Below, piece by piece: positions 28,131 through 37,695 of a DNA stretch of 64,000 bases; within the stretch, counting starts at the first letter, position 1, and each line of letters opens with the position of its first letter. A model generated the notes under the pieces. It searched no databases, was not told the DNA's origin, and was given only the letters and a program-made list of their open reading frames with translations. The stretch comes from Cellvibrionales bacterium UBA1854. Its GTDB lineage: Bacteria; Pseudomonadota; Gammaproteobacteria; Pseudomonadales; Porticoccaceae. Where the stretch lies: NCBI GenBank assembly GCA_002338445.1, contig DDII01000029.1:1042-65041 (forward strand), written 5' to 3'. Both the position numbers and the translations under genes were made by a program.

Positions 28131-28940
28131 CTATTCCAAAAAAACTTTTCTCAACGATCTGCGGTGTGACTCCTTAAAACAAAGTGCTGTATCCAAATAG
28201 TTTTCTAGACTTCCATAGTTTTGCTTCAACACCAATAAGAATGTCTCAATATTATCTCTGTGTACTGAGCAGTAAGGCTCCAACCATGCTCGCTCCCAAC
28301 AAGATACCTCGGATGCGCGCAGGTGAGCCTCAACAACATTAATTAAATTTTCTGTGTCAAAATACGTCTTAGTCAAAAGATAATCATCGATAATAATTTC
28401 ATCTGGCACATCCAAAGCCGCCAAAATTAGAGCAGCAGCCAATCCCGTTCGATCTTTACCTGCCGCACAATGAAACAGACTTACACCCCCAGCGTTTTCA
28501 AGGATTGAATGCATGAATCGGCGATAGGATGGCGCTACCTCCGTGCTGCAACTTTTATACCCGTTTACTACCAAACTGTGGGATGAAGAGCTGCTAAGAG
28601 TACCCTTCGAGAGGGTCTCCCAAAATTCCGAGAGACTTCCGATAGATAGACAGTAGTCGTTGATAGTTTTTGCACCGAATTCTATACTCGGTTGCCGTCT
28701 TTGTTCCTCCACACGACGAAAATCATGTATCTGATTTACTCCAATATTGATCAAAGTTTTTTTGTCAGTATCTGTTAGATTTGATAGATGACCGCTTCTT
28801 AAGATTTTACGCCACTTCACGCGTCGTCCATCTCGGCTTTGGTAACCACCAATGTCTCGGAAGTTTATCCCGCCATCTAAAACAATTTCCCTCGAATTTG
28901 AGATCATGTAATTAGAGATTTCCGGTTCAAAATGAGTCAC
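28131..28940 (-). CDS. Tyrosine/serine protein phosphatase family (Y_phosphatase3)
   Basis: Cysteine-based phosphatase of 269 residues. The phosphate loop HCAAGKDRTG gives nucleophile Cys158 and Arg164. The N-terminal FRDIGGYQSRDGRRVKWRKILRSGHL and DFRRVEEQRRQPS blocks are typical of the bacterial tyrosine phosphatase group related to Mycobacterium PtpB and to phosphoinositide phosphatases. No signal peptide is visible. GTG 28940 is the longest start; ATG 28907 is possible, and neither has a good ribosome site. It is inserted between ilvC and pssA, which are adjacent in Pseudomonas. Its substrate is unknown; a phosphorylated lipid or sugar is as likely as a protein. Confidence 0.88.
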   Translation of the reverse strand: MTHFEPEISNYMISNSREIVLDGGINFRDIGGYQSRDGRRVKWRKILRSGHLSNLTDTDKKTLINIGVNQIHDFRRVEEQRRQPSIEFGAKTINDYCLSIGSLSEFWETLSKGTLSSSSSHSLVVNGYKSCSTEVAPSYRRFMHSILENAGGVSLFHCAAGKDRTGLAAALILAALDVPDEIIIDDYLLTKTYFDTENLINVVEAHLRASEVSCWERAWLEPYCSVHRDNIETFLLVLKQNYGSLENYLDTALCFKESHRRSLRKVFLE

Positions 28941-28983
28941 TGAGCAATAATTAGGGTCAGGTTTATTCAGTCATAAACTTTAA

Positions 28984-30021
<1,038 letters not shown>

Positions 30022-30516
30022 TTACTGCCTTAAAAATTTATCACCTCGCGCAATACCCAGCACGCCGCTGCGAACTACTTCAATGCTTCCTATATGTTTC
30101 ACCGCCCCTAAAAATGCGTCTAGTTTATCGCTGTCACCGAGTAACTGTATTGTAAAGGTGGCTGCGGTTACATCTACAATGTTTCCCCGAAAAATCTCAA
30201 TACATCTCATAATCTCGGCACGAGAATCACCATTAGAAGCGGTAATTTTAATAAGCATCAACTCTCGCTCCACAAAAGATCCTTGGGTTAAGTCATTTAC
30301 TTTCAAGGTATCAATTAGCTTGTGAAGTTGTTTTACAATCTGCTCCGCCATACGAGAATCACCCGTCGTAGTGAGGGTAAGTCGAGACAGACTCTCATCA
30401 TCAGTAGGAGCAACCGTGAGCGTATCAATGTTATATCCCCGCTGTGAGAAGAGCCCAACCACACGCGAAAGAGCTCCCGACTCATTCTCCATCAACACTG
30501 AAATAATCCTTCGCAT
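30022..30516 (-). CDS. ilvH: Acetolactate synthase small (regulatory) subunit
   Basis: ACT-domain subunit that confers feedback inhibition by valine on acetolactate synthase. ATG 30516, overlapping the ilvI stop as TAATG, gives 164 residues (E. coli IlvH 163) and begins [19 protein letters not shown], the standard N-terminus. The longer frame adds nine residues that read into ilvI. The first ACT domain spans about 1-75 and a C-terminal ALS_ss_C domain follows. Translational coupling to ilvI is likely. Confidence 0.97.
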   Translation of the reverse strand: MRRIISVLMENESGALSRVVGLFSQRGYNIDTLTVAPTDDESLSRLTLTTTGDSRMAEQIVKQLHKLIDTLKVNDLTQGSFVERELMLIKITASNGDSRAEIMRCIEIFRGNIVDVTAATFTIQLLGDSDKLDAFLGAVKHIGSIEVVRSGVLGIARGDKFLRQ

Positions 30517-32249
30517 TAGCTTTTCTCGTTTTTGTTTAACCATAAGTCCCGCATGGAACCGCCAGGCACTTGCATTGGATAAACATGCTCCTCTGGATCA
30601 ACCAAAATATCCATGAAAACTACTCGATCTTTTAAAGAAAAACACTTCTCCATCATTGGACCTAATTCATTTATCCGCTGAACACGCATACCCACGTGCC
30701 CGTATGCCTCAGCTAAAGCAACAAAGTCAGGTAATGAATCTTCATATAGACTTTCGGCGTACCTCCCACTGTAATTCATGTCCTGCCACTGACGCACCAT
30801 TCCTAAAGCAGAGTTATTAAGATTTATAATTTTAATTGGCAACCTGTGTTGAGTACATGTAGACAACTCCTGTATGCACATCTGGATACTACCCTCGCCG
30901 GTTACACAAGCAACATCGGCCTCTGGGAATGCAAGCTGAACTCCCATAGCTGCAGGCAAACCAAAACCCATGGTCCCTAACCCTCCTGAGTTAATCCACT
31001 GCCTTGGTTTATCGAAAAGATAATATTGTGCGGCAAACATCTGGTGTTGACCAACATCAGATGTGACAAAAGCATCACCGTTGGTAACATCATAAAGCAC
31101 TCTTATAACATCTTGAGGCTTGATTAAATGACCAGAGCTTGCGGCATGACGGGGTGCAGTGTAAATCCCATATCTATCACGCCATTGGTTAATTTTTTTC
31201 CACCAAGAGGAAGTATCACAATTGTTATCTCTGTTAGATTTCTTTACGAGGCTTAACATTTCTCTCAACACTGTGGAGCAGCCACCTACTATGGGTATAT
31301 GAGCGTCGATATTTTTCGATACCGAGGTCGGATCTATATCGACATGTATGATGGTTGCGTCAGGACAAAACTTTTCGAGTTCGTTCGTTACGCGATCATC
31401 AAAACGTGCACCGACCGCAAGGATTACATCAGCCTCATGCATTGCAGCATTGGCTTCATATGTCCCATGCATTCCCAACATCCCGAGAAATAATGGGTCT
31501 GTACCAGGAAATGCTCCCAGCCCCATCAACGTGCTAGTTATGGGATAATTTAACTCCCTCACCAGTTTAGTGAGATGGTCTGACGCATTGTCGATGATAA
31601 CTCCACCGCCCGAGTATATAATAGGTTTCCGTGCCTCGACTAACTTTTTAACAGCACGTTTTATCTGCCCCCTGTGACCTTTTTCAGCGGGCTGATAAGA
31701 CCGCATATTAATTACCCCAGGCCAAGCATATGGAATCTTATAACTTGGATCAGTAATGTCTTTTGGAATATCTACAACCACCGGACCAGGGCGGCCCGTC
31801 GACGCGATGTAGTAGGCTTTGGCAATCGCAGCGGCAATATCTTCAGTCCTTGTCACCAAAAAGCTATGTTTTACGATTGGTCTGGACACTCCAATCATAT
31901 CTGTTTCTTGGAATGCATCTTGACCAATTTTATGCAGCGGAACTTGTCCAGAAATGACCACTAACGGAATCGAGTCCATATAAGCTGTAGCTATACCTGT
32001 TATGGCATTAGTTGCGCCAGGACCTGAGGTTACCAATGCTGTGCCTACCATCCCAGTGGCACGGGAAAACCCATCTGCGGCGTGAACGGCTGCCTGTTCA
32101 TGCCTCACTAAAAGATGATGAACTGCCTCTTGTCGGAAGAGTGCATCGTATATATGAAGTGCGGCACCTCCTGGGTATCCCCAAATATATTGGATGCCAG
32201 CATCGCGCAATGCGCTCACAATTATTTCGCCCCCTGATAGCTTTTCCAA
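30516..32249 (-). CDS. ilvI: Acetolactate synthase large (catalytic) subunit
   Basis: ThDP-dependent enzyme condensing two pyruvates, or pyruvate and 2-oxobutyrate, the first step of branched-chain amino-acid synthesis. The protein has 577 residues (E. coli IlvI 574). The catalytic Glu is in [20 protein letters not shown] is present. The cofactor motif reads GEGS...NLNNSALGM, with Glu in place of the E. coli Asp, as also in Pseudomonas. GAGGAG lies 7 bases before the ATG. A 215-base structured leader and a plausible sigma-70 promoter precede it. Confidence 0.98.
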   Translation of the reverse strand: MEKLSGGEIIVSALRDAGIQYIWGYPGGAALHIYDALFRQEAVHHLLVRHEQAAVHAADGFSRATGMVGTALVTSGPGATNAITGIATAYMDSIPLVVISGQVPLHKIGQDAFQETDMIGVSRPIVKHSFLVTRTEDIAAAIAKAYYIASTGRPGPVVVDIPKDITDPSYKIPYAWPGVINMRSYQPAEKGHRGQIKRAVKKLVEARKPIIYSGGGVIIDNASDHLTKLVRELNYPITSTLMGLGAFPGTDPLFLGMLGMHGTYEANAAMHEADVILAVGARFDDRVTNELEKFCPDATIIHVDIDPTSVSKNIDAHIPIVGGCSTVLREMLSLVKKSNRDNNCDTSSWWKKINQWRDRYGIYTAPRHAASSGHLIKPQDVIRVLYDVTNGDAFVTSDVGQHQMFAAQYYLFDKPRQWINSGGLGTMGFGLPAAMGVQLAFPEADVACVTGEGSIQMCIQELSTCTQHRLPIKIINLNNSALGMVRQWQDMNYSGRYAESLYEDSLPDFVALAEAYGHVGMRVQRINELGPMMEKCFSLKDRVVFMDILVDPEEHVYPMQVPGGSMRDLWLNKNEKS

Positions 32250-32584
32250 AACAACTCCTCATATATTGTTTCAGTTACGTATCGAGTAAACTGAACATTG
32301 GGTAGTTTTCAAAAGACATTCGCCATTTAGGAAAAGCTTAGGAAACGCGGGTATGCGCCTTGCCTACCGAGTATCCTTTCAATACGAAGAATACTTTTGT
32401 TGATGACCAATGACCACGGGTTGTGCCAATCTGTCGAAAGGTAGTAGATAAAAATCTATTACCAGGGGGAGTAGGATACCAAATTTTTACAGCTAGTCAA
32501 TGATAGAATGTTAGCTCTTGTGATTTCGAAAAATGCTGTTTGCGCTACTGGAAATTTATTGCTTCATAAAAAGCCATCATCAAT
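32250..32584 (-). promoter_or_regulatory. ilvI upstream region with structured leader
   Basis: This 335-base gap has no protein gene. On the ilvI strand it holds a promoter candidate (listed separately) and a leader of about 215 bases with three stem-loops: 32440-32463 (10-base stem, one G-U, AAAA/UUUU loop, starting at the predicted transcript 5' end), 32371-32394 (8-base stem) and 32270-32295 (7-9-base stem with one bulge, just before the ribosome site). No U-run follows any stem, so a classical attenuator is not evident. A short frame GTG GTC ATT... of 12 codons lies in the leader but is poor in branched-chain codons overall. Confidence 0.5.
32473..32500 (-). promoter_or_regulatory. Sigma-70 promoter candidate for ilvI-ilvH-ilvC
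   Basis: On the minus strand TTGACT (32500-32495) and TATCCT (32478-32473) are separated by 16 bases. The predicted start of transcription, near 32466, falls just before the first leader hairpin. The -35 matches 5 of 6 and the -10 4 of 6 consensus positions. Confidence 0.5.
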
Positions 32585-32944
32585 TCAGCCTTCTAGACGC
32601 TCTATACTATTGTCACCCCGAAGATACACCAGTCTTGGCCGATGCTCAGGCGCGGCATCATCATCGTAACTAGCATATGTCGCGATAATTATCCTGTCAC
32701 CTACTTGACACTTACGCGCTGCCGCTCCATTCATAGATATAATACCCGAACCAGCTTTCGCGCAAATTATGTAAGTAGTAAAACGCTCTCCGTTTGTTAC
32801 ATTATAGATGTCGATTTGCTCAAACTCAGACATTTTCGCAGCAGCAAGCAAATTGGCGTCTATCGCACAAGAGCCGTCATACATGAGTTCTGCACCAGTG
32901 ACCGATGCCATATGTAATTTAGATTTTAAAAATGTTAACAACAT
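32585..32944 (-). CDS. panD: Aspartate 1-decarboxylase proenzyme
   Basis: Makes beta-alanine for pantothenate by pyruvoyl-dependent decarboxylation of aspartate, after self-cleavage between Gly24 and Ser25. ATG 32944, preceded by GGGGGT, gives 119 residues and puts the cleavage site YDGSCAID exactly at Gly24-Ser25, which fixes the start; the longer frame would add four residues. Lys9 and Tyr22 equivalents are present in the N-terminal [19 protein letters not shown] region. It follows panC by 14 bases. Confidence 0.96.
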   Translation of the reverse strand: MLLTFLKSKLHMASVTGAELMYDGSCAIDANLLAAAKMSEFEQIDIYNVTNGERFTTYIICAKAGSGIISMNGAAARKCQVGDRIIIATYASYDDDAAPEHRPRLVYLRGDNSIERLEG

Positions 32945-32958
32945 CTTTACCCCCATTG

Positions 32959-33846
32959 CTACTCTTCGCTGCCAATACCATTTGTATTATCTAACCGAAG
33001 CATGCAGTTATCAATCAATCGTGCAGATTTAGTGTACATCGCACCGAGCACAATAAGATCTTTATCATCAATTGCAGCCTCTTCCAATGTTAGGCTATTG
33101 CGAACTGAAATATAATCCACCGTAAACCCGAGTTGTTCAATCCTCTCGGAGGCTTGCTGCTCAAGACCACAAAAATCTTTGTCGCCCTTCGAGAGACAAT
33201 TTCCTACTTCGAACAAACTCTCCTTAAGAATCCTCACCTTTGGACGCTCATTTGATTTGATAAAGGCATTGCGTGAACTCATTGCCAAACCATCCGACTC
33301 CCTACAAATCGGACCTCCCTGAACTTTAATCGGTAAACACATATCTTCCACCATCCGTCTGATTACCGAAATTTGCTGGAAGTCCTTCAATCCAAACACA
33401 CTCTCATCGGGCTGAATTATATTAAAAAGCTTGCTTACGACCGTAGTCACACCCTCGAAATGCCCAGGACGACTCCGTCCACAAAGAATATCAGTCATGG
33501 ACGGACACACCACCCTACTCTGGGTGGCGAGTCCATTTGGATACATTTCATCATCACCCGGAGCAAAAAGATAATCACAACCAACCTCTCTCAATTTTCG
33601 ACAATCCGCCTCAAATGTCCGAGGATATTTATCCCATTCTTCAATTAACATAAACTGAAGAGAATTAACGAAAATGGAACACACTACAATATCACTTTGT
33701 GCCTTTGCCTGCTTTATTAAAGAGATATGTCCCTCATGAAGATTGCCCATAGTTGGCACCAAACTGATGCGTTGACCAAGTTTGCGGGAGGGCTGCAGTT
33801 GGGATCTCATGTGTTCTATGTGTCGAAAAATAAGCACATTACGCAA
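32959..33846 (-). CDS. panC: Pantothenate synthetase
   Basis: Joins pantoate and beta-alanine with ATP via a pantoyl-adenylate. The protein has 295 residues from the TTG at 33846; a GTG three codons later is an alternative. [11 protein letters not shown] (30-40) carries the HxGH nucleotide motif, and the pantoate Gln is in NSLQF (61-65). [14 protein letters not shown] and the KMSKS-like MSSRNAF segment are present. Two substitutions in motifs otherwise strongly conserved stand out: NSLQF for NPxQF, and FGLKD (151-155) for FGEKD. The chain is otherwise intact. It follows dnaB by 17 bases and precedes panD, so pantothenate synthesis appears to share a transcript with the replication and ribosome genes. 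panB is not in this window. Confidence 0.92.
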   Translation of the reverse strand: MRNVLIFRHIEHMRSQLQPSRKLGQRISLVPTMGNLHEGHISLIKQAKAQSDIVVCSIFVNSLQFMLIEEWDKYPRTFEADCRKLREVGCDYLFAPGDDEMYPNGLATQSRVVCPSMTDILCGRSRPGHFEGVTTVVSKLFNIIQPDESVFGLKDFQQISVIRRMVEDMCLPIKVQGGPICRESDGLAMSSRNAFIKSNERPKVRILKESLFEVGNCLSKGDKDFCGLEQQASERIEQLGFTVDYISVRNSLTLEEAAIDDKDLIVLGAMYTKSARLIDNCMLRLDNTNGIGSEE

Positions 33847-33863
33847 CTCTGTATAATGAGTAA

Positions 33864-35285
33864 CTACCCTCTCCCAGAGTATTCGTTACTGTGATTTTCA
33901 AACCTAGTAAATTGTCCAAGGAAGGTTAACTGACAAGTCCCAATCGGTCCATTCCTTTGTTTACCAATAATAACTTCAGCGCGCCCTTTGTCTGGGCTAT
34001 CCTCATTATAAACCTCATCCCTATATAAAAAAACGATTACATCGGCGTCTTGCTCGATTGCTCCGGAATCTCGAAGGTCCGAATTTATAGGACGTTTATT
34101 TGGACGCTGTTCTACATTTCTACTCAATTGAGACAGTGCTAAAACAGGACATTCACATTCTCTGGCTATATTTTTTAATTCTCTAGAAATCTGTGAAATT
34201 TCCTGAACTCTTCCCTCGGCAGAGTTACTACCAGACATCAATTGCAGATAGTCAACCACAATTAACGCTGGTTTCGACTGCAAAATCATTTCATCTTCAT
34301 CGTTTTCTTCATGAACATTATTTTTAAGATTTTGCAATCTATCACGCGAAAATTGCTTAATTCTATTGCGGATCTCGAGAGGAGTAATTCCGGCGGTATC
34401 GTCAATAAAAAGAGGTCGATCCTTGAGTTTCCTCGCGGCATCACTCAAGCGAGGCCAATCTTCGCCGTTCAGATTACCAGCTCGCATGCGAGTCTGATCT
34501 ATTCTGCCTACAGATGATAACAAACGTGTAATGAGCTGCTTTGCCGGCATCTCTAACGAAAAAACTAGAACAGGACGTTGTTGCTGTAACACAGCATGCT
34601 CGACCATATTCATAGCGAACGCAGTCTTTCCCATTGAAGGACGGCCGGCAATGATAATTAGATCAGAGTTTTGCCATCCAGATGTCATTTTATCAAGATC
34701 ATTGAATCCTGTACTGATACCTGTAATCTCTGCATCACTATGAGATAGTTCGTCAAGACGCGAAACCGCATCCCGCAATAAAACATTAATCTCAACAAGA
34801 CCGCCCTTTTTGGGACGATTCTCCATGATATCCTGGAGCCTTTTCTCTGCCTCTGAGAGAAGTTTTGAACTATCTAGGCCAAGTGGATGGTAACCTTTCC
34901 GAACGATCTCACTAGCTGCGGATATCAGCTGGCGTAATATTGAACGTTCTAAAACAATTTGCGTGTAGGCTTCAATATTCGCAGAACTTGGAGTGTTCTG
35001 TGCAAGTTCTAATAAGTATTCGGAGCCCCCAATTACTCCAAGGTCGTTACTATTCTTGAGTGATTCGGTCAGAGTAATAGGGTCGAATGGTTGCTGACCG
35101 GCGGAAAGTTCCGTCATCGCAGCAAAAATTAACTGATGATCTTTGACGTAGAAATCACTTTTCGATAGCACCTCTGATGTACTATCGAATGCATCGTTTT
35201 TAAGCATCAGTGCTCCAAGCACTGCTTGCTCCGCTTCTACCGAATGAGGTGGCGGCTGATTCGCTGTAGATTCCGAGCTAAACAT
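33864..35285 (-). CDS. dnaB: Replicative DNA helicase
   Basis: Hexameric RecA-type helicase that unwinds DNA at the replication fork. ATG 35285 gives 473 residues (E. coli 471), with GGAA 10 bases upstream; GTG 35309 is the longer option. The N-terminal primase-interaction domain begins PPHSVEAEQAVLGALML. Walker A GRPSMGKT is at about 214-221 and Walker B is LIVVDYLQLM. Between the arginine-rich helix and Walker B there is an extra, acidic segment (HEENDEDEM) of about 14 residues that E. coli DnaB lacks. It follows rplI, the common order in this group, and no replicative intein is seen. Confidence 0.97.
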   Translation of the reverse strand: MFSSESTANQPPPHSVEAEQAVLGALMLKNDAFDSTSEVLSKSDFYVKDHQLIFAAMTELSAGQQPFDPITLTESLKNSNDLGVIGGSEYLLELAQNTPSSANIEAYTQIVLERSILRQLISAASEIVRKGYHPLGLDSSKLLSEAEKRLQDIMENRPKKGGLVEINVLLRDAVSRLDELSHSDAEITGISTGFNDLDKMTSGWQNSDLIIIAGRPSMGKTAFAMNMVEHAVLQQQRPVLVFSLEMPAKQLITRLLSSVGRIDQTRMRAGNLNGEDWPRLSDAARKLKDRPLFIDDTAGITPLEIRNRIKQFSRDRLQNLKNNVHEENDEDEMILQSKPALIVVDYLQLMSGSNSAEGRVQEISQISRELKNIARECECPVLALSQLSRNVEQRPNKRPINSDLRDSGAIEQDADVIVFLYRDEVYNEDSPDKGRAEVIIGKQRNGPIGTCQLTFLGQFTRFENHSNEYSGRG

Positions 35286-35376
35286 GGCAACAGTTTCCAA
35301 TCGGTTCACAACGCTTCAATGACAGCCTTAATTGGTGACTCATCCGAAAAATTTTCAATCTCAACATCCAACAGGA

Positions 35377-35826
35377 TTACTCTGCCTCAATTGAAATCTG
35401 CACTGATTGGCGCACGTCCGGATGAAGGACTACTTCAATTTCAAAGTTTCCTGTTTTCCTTATACTGCCATCAGGCATACTAATCTCACCGCGACTTACT
35501 TCACCCCCCAATTCAGAGATGGCATCTGCTATGTCACGAGCTCCTACGGAACCAAATAATTTCCCCTCATCACCGGCAATTGCCTTAATAACCACATCAC
35601 CCATTTCTGATAAAAATATGGCCTTTGCCCTTGCTGACTCCAATTTTTGCATCTCATTAGCCTCCAAATCAGCACGTCGAGACTCAAATTCAGCTATATT
35701 TTTATCAGTCGCGAAAACTGCCTTGCCACGCGGAATCAAGTAATTTCTCGCAAACCCAGCTTTGACGGTAGCGCGATCACCCACCCCACCGAAGCGTCCT
35801 AATTTTTCTAAAAGAATAACTTCCAT
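35377..35826 (-). CDS. rplI: 50S ribosomal protein L9
   Basis: Two-domain ribosomal protein of 149 residues (E. coli 149). The N-terminal RNA-binding domain has MEVILLEKLGRFGGVGD and VKAGFARNYLIPRGKA, followed by the long connecting helix and a C-terminal domain with GKLFGSVGARDIADA. TAGGAG lies 7 bases before the ATG. It sits between the DUF2232 gene and dnaB, transcribed with rpsF and rpsR. Confidence 0.98.
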   Translation of the reverse strand: MEVILLEKLGRFGGVGDRATVKAGFARNYLIPRGKAVFATDKNIAEFESRRADLEANEMQKLESARAKAIFLSEMGDVVIKAIAGDEGKLFGSVGARDIADAISELGGEVSRGEISMPDGSIRKTGNFEIEVVLHPDVRQSVQISIEAE

Positions 35827-35835
35827 AAATAACTC

Positions 35836-36717
35836 CTACCTATTTTTTGGTGGCTCATACTTAGCCTCTAATTTTAATCGCAAACAAAACTGACTATCTA
35901 CAGCACCCAAACATGCAATCATAAGTGGAAAAATCGGACTAAAAATTAAAAGACCTGCGTACATTGCAACTAGACATCCAGAACTCAGCCTAAACTCTTG
36001 TACGGTCCAATGCACCAAAGCAATGCCTGAGATCAAAAGTGGAACGAGGAGCAGTTGTACCAACATAAACCCATCTCGCACAAAAATAAGTCCTAAAATT
36101 ACTCCTAAAACTAATCCTTGCATCAACCGATTACTTAAACGCAAGTTATGGAATTCTTGACGAAACCCTCCGGGATTATATAACTGAGACTGCCACCATC
36201 TTGATATAAGTAAACATATAACTGTGGAAAAAATACTAAAGGTTGTCAATCCAGAGATGAGCCAAAGTTTCTGTCGCTCCAACGGTTCTGACACAATTTG
36301 ATAGGAATCCGGTAGCCAAACTATAAAACCATTTATTAATTCATCCACCCCCTCTGAGAACCACTTTGAAACACCCAGTACAGCAACCATCGAAAAAAAA
36401 ACTACCCCACAAATAGTCGATTGCCACGAAGAGGTTATTCTGAGTATCTGTGCACTAAAAACGGTTATGAACAAGGTCAAAGTAGTCACAAGAATGAGCA
36501 ATCGATTGGCGTTATGTTCATCGAAACTACCTGCAAACCAAGACAATATGACGGGAAATGACGCCCAGAGAGCTACTATAGATCCTTCTAAAAATCCTTT
36601 CTTCAGAGAGACTAATCCCACTGCAGCCTGACTCACCAATGGCACAAGGTATCCCACTAAGGCTACGCCACAGGCATGGCCCCTACCCCGCATAATAAAG
36701 TGTGCAAGCGAGCGCAT
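35836..36717 (-). CDS. DUF2232 integral membrane protein
   Basis: Polytopic inner-membrane protein of 293 residues with about eight hydrophobic segments and no soluble domain. Its place between rpsR and rplI is the conserved location of the DUF2232 gene in Pseudomonas-like genomes; E. coli lacks it there. Function is not established. Visible patterns include an N-terminal RGRGHACGVALVGYLVPLV and a conserved-looking VHWTVQEF near residue 250. It lies 13 bases after rpsR and 9 bases before rplI, hence in the operon. Confidence 0.8.
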   Translation of the reverse strand: MRSLAHFIMRGRGHACGVALVGYLVPLVSQAAVGLVSLKKGFLEGSIVALWASFPVILSWFAGSFDEHNANRLLILVTTLTLFITVFSAQILRITSSWQSTICGVVFFSMVAVLGVSKWFSEGVDELINGFIVWLPDSYQIVSEPLERQKLWLISGLTTFSIFSTVICLLISRWWQSQLYNPGGFRQEFHNLRLSNRLMQGLVLGVILGLIFVRDGFMLVQLLLVPLLISGIALVHWTVQEFRLSSGCLVAMYAGLLIFSPIFPLMIACLGAVDSQFCLRLKLEAKYEPPKNR

Positions 36718-36730
36718 CAGTATTTTGAGG

Positions 36731-36958
36731 CTAACCGTGACTGTCGGTGAATGGAAGCAGTGCTACGTATCGAGCGCGCTTAATAGCCTCTGACAGTTCT
36801 CTTTGGTACCGTGATTTGGTGCCTGTAATACGACTTGGCACTATTTTTCCCGTTTCGGACACATAGGCCTTCAACGTCTCTAAATCTTTGTAGTCTATTT
36901 CAGTCGTCCCCTCCGCAGTGAACCGACAAAACTTTCTTCTCCTGACAAATTTAGCCAT
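36731..36958 (-). CDS. rpsR: 30S ribosomal protein S18
   Basis: Small ribosomal protein of 75 residues that binds S6 and 16S rRNA. The sequence [14 protein letters not shown], then [19 protein letters not shown] and [13 protein letters not shown] is diagnostic. ATG 36958 follows AAGGAG; its first 8 bases overlap the end of rpsF (ATGGCTAA), suggesting coupled translation. The longest frame adds only a TTG codon. It is the likely substrate of RimI, encoded at 26 kb. Confidence 0.98.
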   Translation of the reverse strand: MAKFVRRRKFCRFTAEGTTEIDYKDLETLKAYVSETGKIVPSRITGTKSRYQRELSEAIKRARYVALLPFTDSHG

Positions 36959-37469
36959 CAAACTCTCCTTCGTCCTCTAAAGACTCCCCATCTACCGCTA
37001 CTTGAGACAGTATTGGTGTTTTATCTGATGAATCCTGAAAGAAGTTTTCATTTTCAGAAATCGTAACACTCGCCTCGCTCGCATCTTGATCCTGTTTGGC
37101 TTTCGCGAGCGCACGTGACTCCCGCATTTCTCGTTCAGCTTTTTCTACATTTTCTTGACTCATAATCGGCGATTCGGAGGTGATTGCCTCAGACCGCTTC
37201 AAAACCATACTCCGTAGAATTGCATCGTTGTAACGAAAAGTTGAATCTAACTCATCCAAAACACTTTGATTACACTCAATATTCATCAATATATAGTGGG
37301 CTTTATGTATTTTATTAATTGGATATGCCAATTGACGACGCCCCCAATCTTCGAGCCTGTGTATGCTCCCTCCGCCGGAGGAAACTGTGGCAGTGTATCT
37401 GTCCACCATTCCGGGCACTTGCTCGCTTTGGTCGGGGTGTACCAAAAAAATTATTTCGTAATGACGCAC
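36951..37469 (-). CDS. rpsF: 30S ribosomal protein S6 with acidic C-terminal extension
   Basis: Binds S18 on the 30S platform. The protein has 172 residues against 131-135 in E. coli; the core ([18 protein letters not shown] to about residue 100) is normal. The extra length is a polar, Glu/Asp/Ser-rich tail ending EDEGEFDG. E. coli S6 carries a modifiable glutamate tail added by RimK; here a long acidic tail is encoded. The start is GTG 37469, behind GGAGG. No priB lies between rpsF and rpsR. A near-consensus promoter about 160 bases upstream leaves a leader of about 150 bases in which S6:S18 autoregulation could act. Confidence 0.96.
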   Translation of the reverse strand: MRHYEIIFLVHPDQSEQVPGMVDRYTATVSSGGGSIHRLEDWGRRQLAYPINKIHKAHYILMNIECNQSVLDELDSTFRYNDAILRSMVLKRSEAITSESPIMSQENVEKAEREMRESRALAKAKQDQDASEASVTISENENFFQDSSDKTPILSQVAVDGESLEDEGEFDG

Positions 37470-37628
37470 TTTACCTCCTTCCGGTATTTGTCTTTCCCTA
37501 AAATTCTTATGCTTCGATTCTTAAGTGAAACAAGGGGTTGTTTCTGAAAAACTTGTAACGAATTGCTCAAACTTGAGCCTGTAAAACTCCGCATCATCGA
37601 ACAGAATACCAAGCTTCAAAGCGGCGTG

Positions 37629-37657
37629 ATTATAATATCTAGGATGTGTTCTTGCAA
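37629..37657 (-). promoter_or_regulatory. Sigma-70 promoter of the rpsF operon
   Basis: On the minus strand TTGCAA (37657-37652) and a perfect TATAAT (37634-37629) are 17 bases apart. Transcription would start near 37622, giving a 5' leader of about 150 bases before the rpsF GTG. This is among the best promoter matches in the window and would drive rpsF-rpsR-DUF2232-rplI and perhaps dnaB-panC-panD. Confidence 0.7.
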
Positions 37658-37695
37658 GAAAGTGTCGATGATTTGAAGACACAAAAAATTAAGTA

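Noticed and set aside
31037..31077. Inverted repeat ACATCTG...CAGATGT within ilvI, similar to the arms of the holC-valS stem-loop.
   Set aside because: It is coding sequence for conserved ilvI residues and shares only 7 bases with the intergenic element; no sign of a common repeat.
30516..32249. Glu in place of Asp in the ThDP motif (GEGS) of acetolactate synthase, first read as a defective cofactor site.
   Set aside because: Pseudomonas IlvI has the same GEGS motif, so it is normal for this group.
32250..32584. Considered a branched-chain attenuator with a leader peptide before ilvI.
   Set aside because: The only short frame starts Val-Val-Ile but continues with no further Leu, Ile or Val codons, and no hairpin is followed by a U-run.
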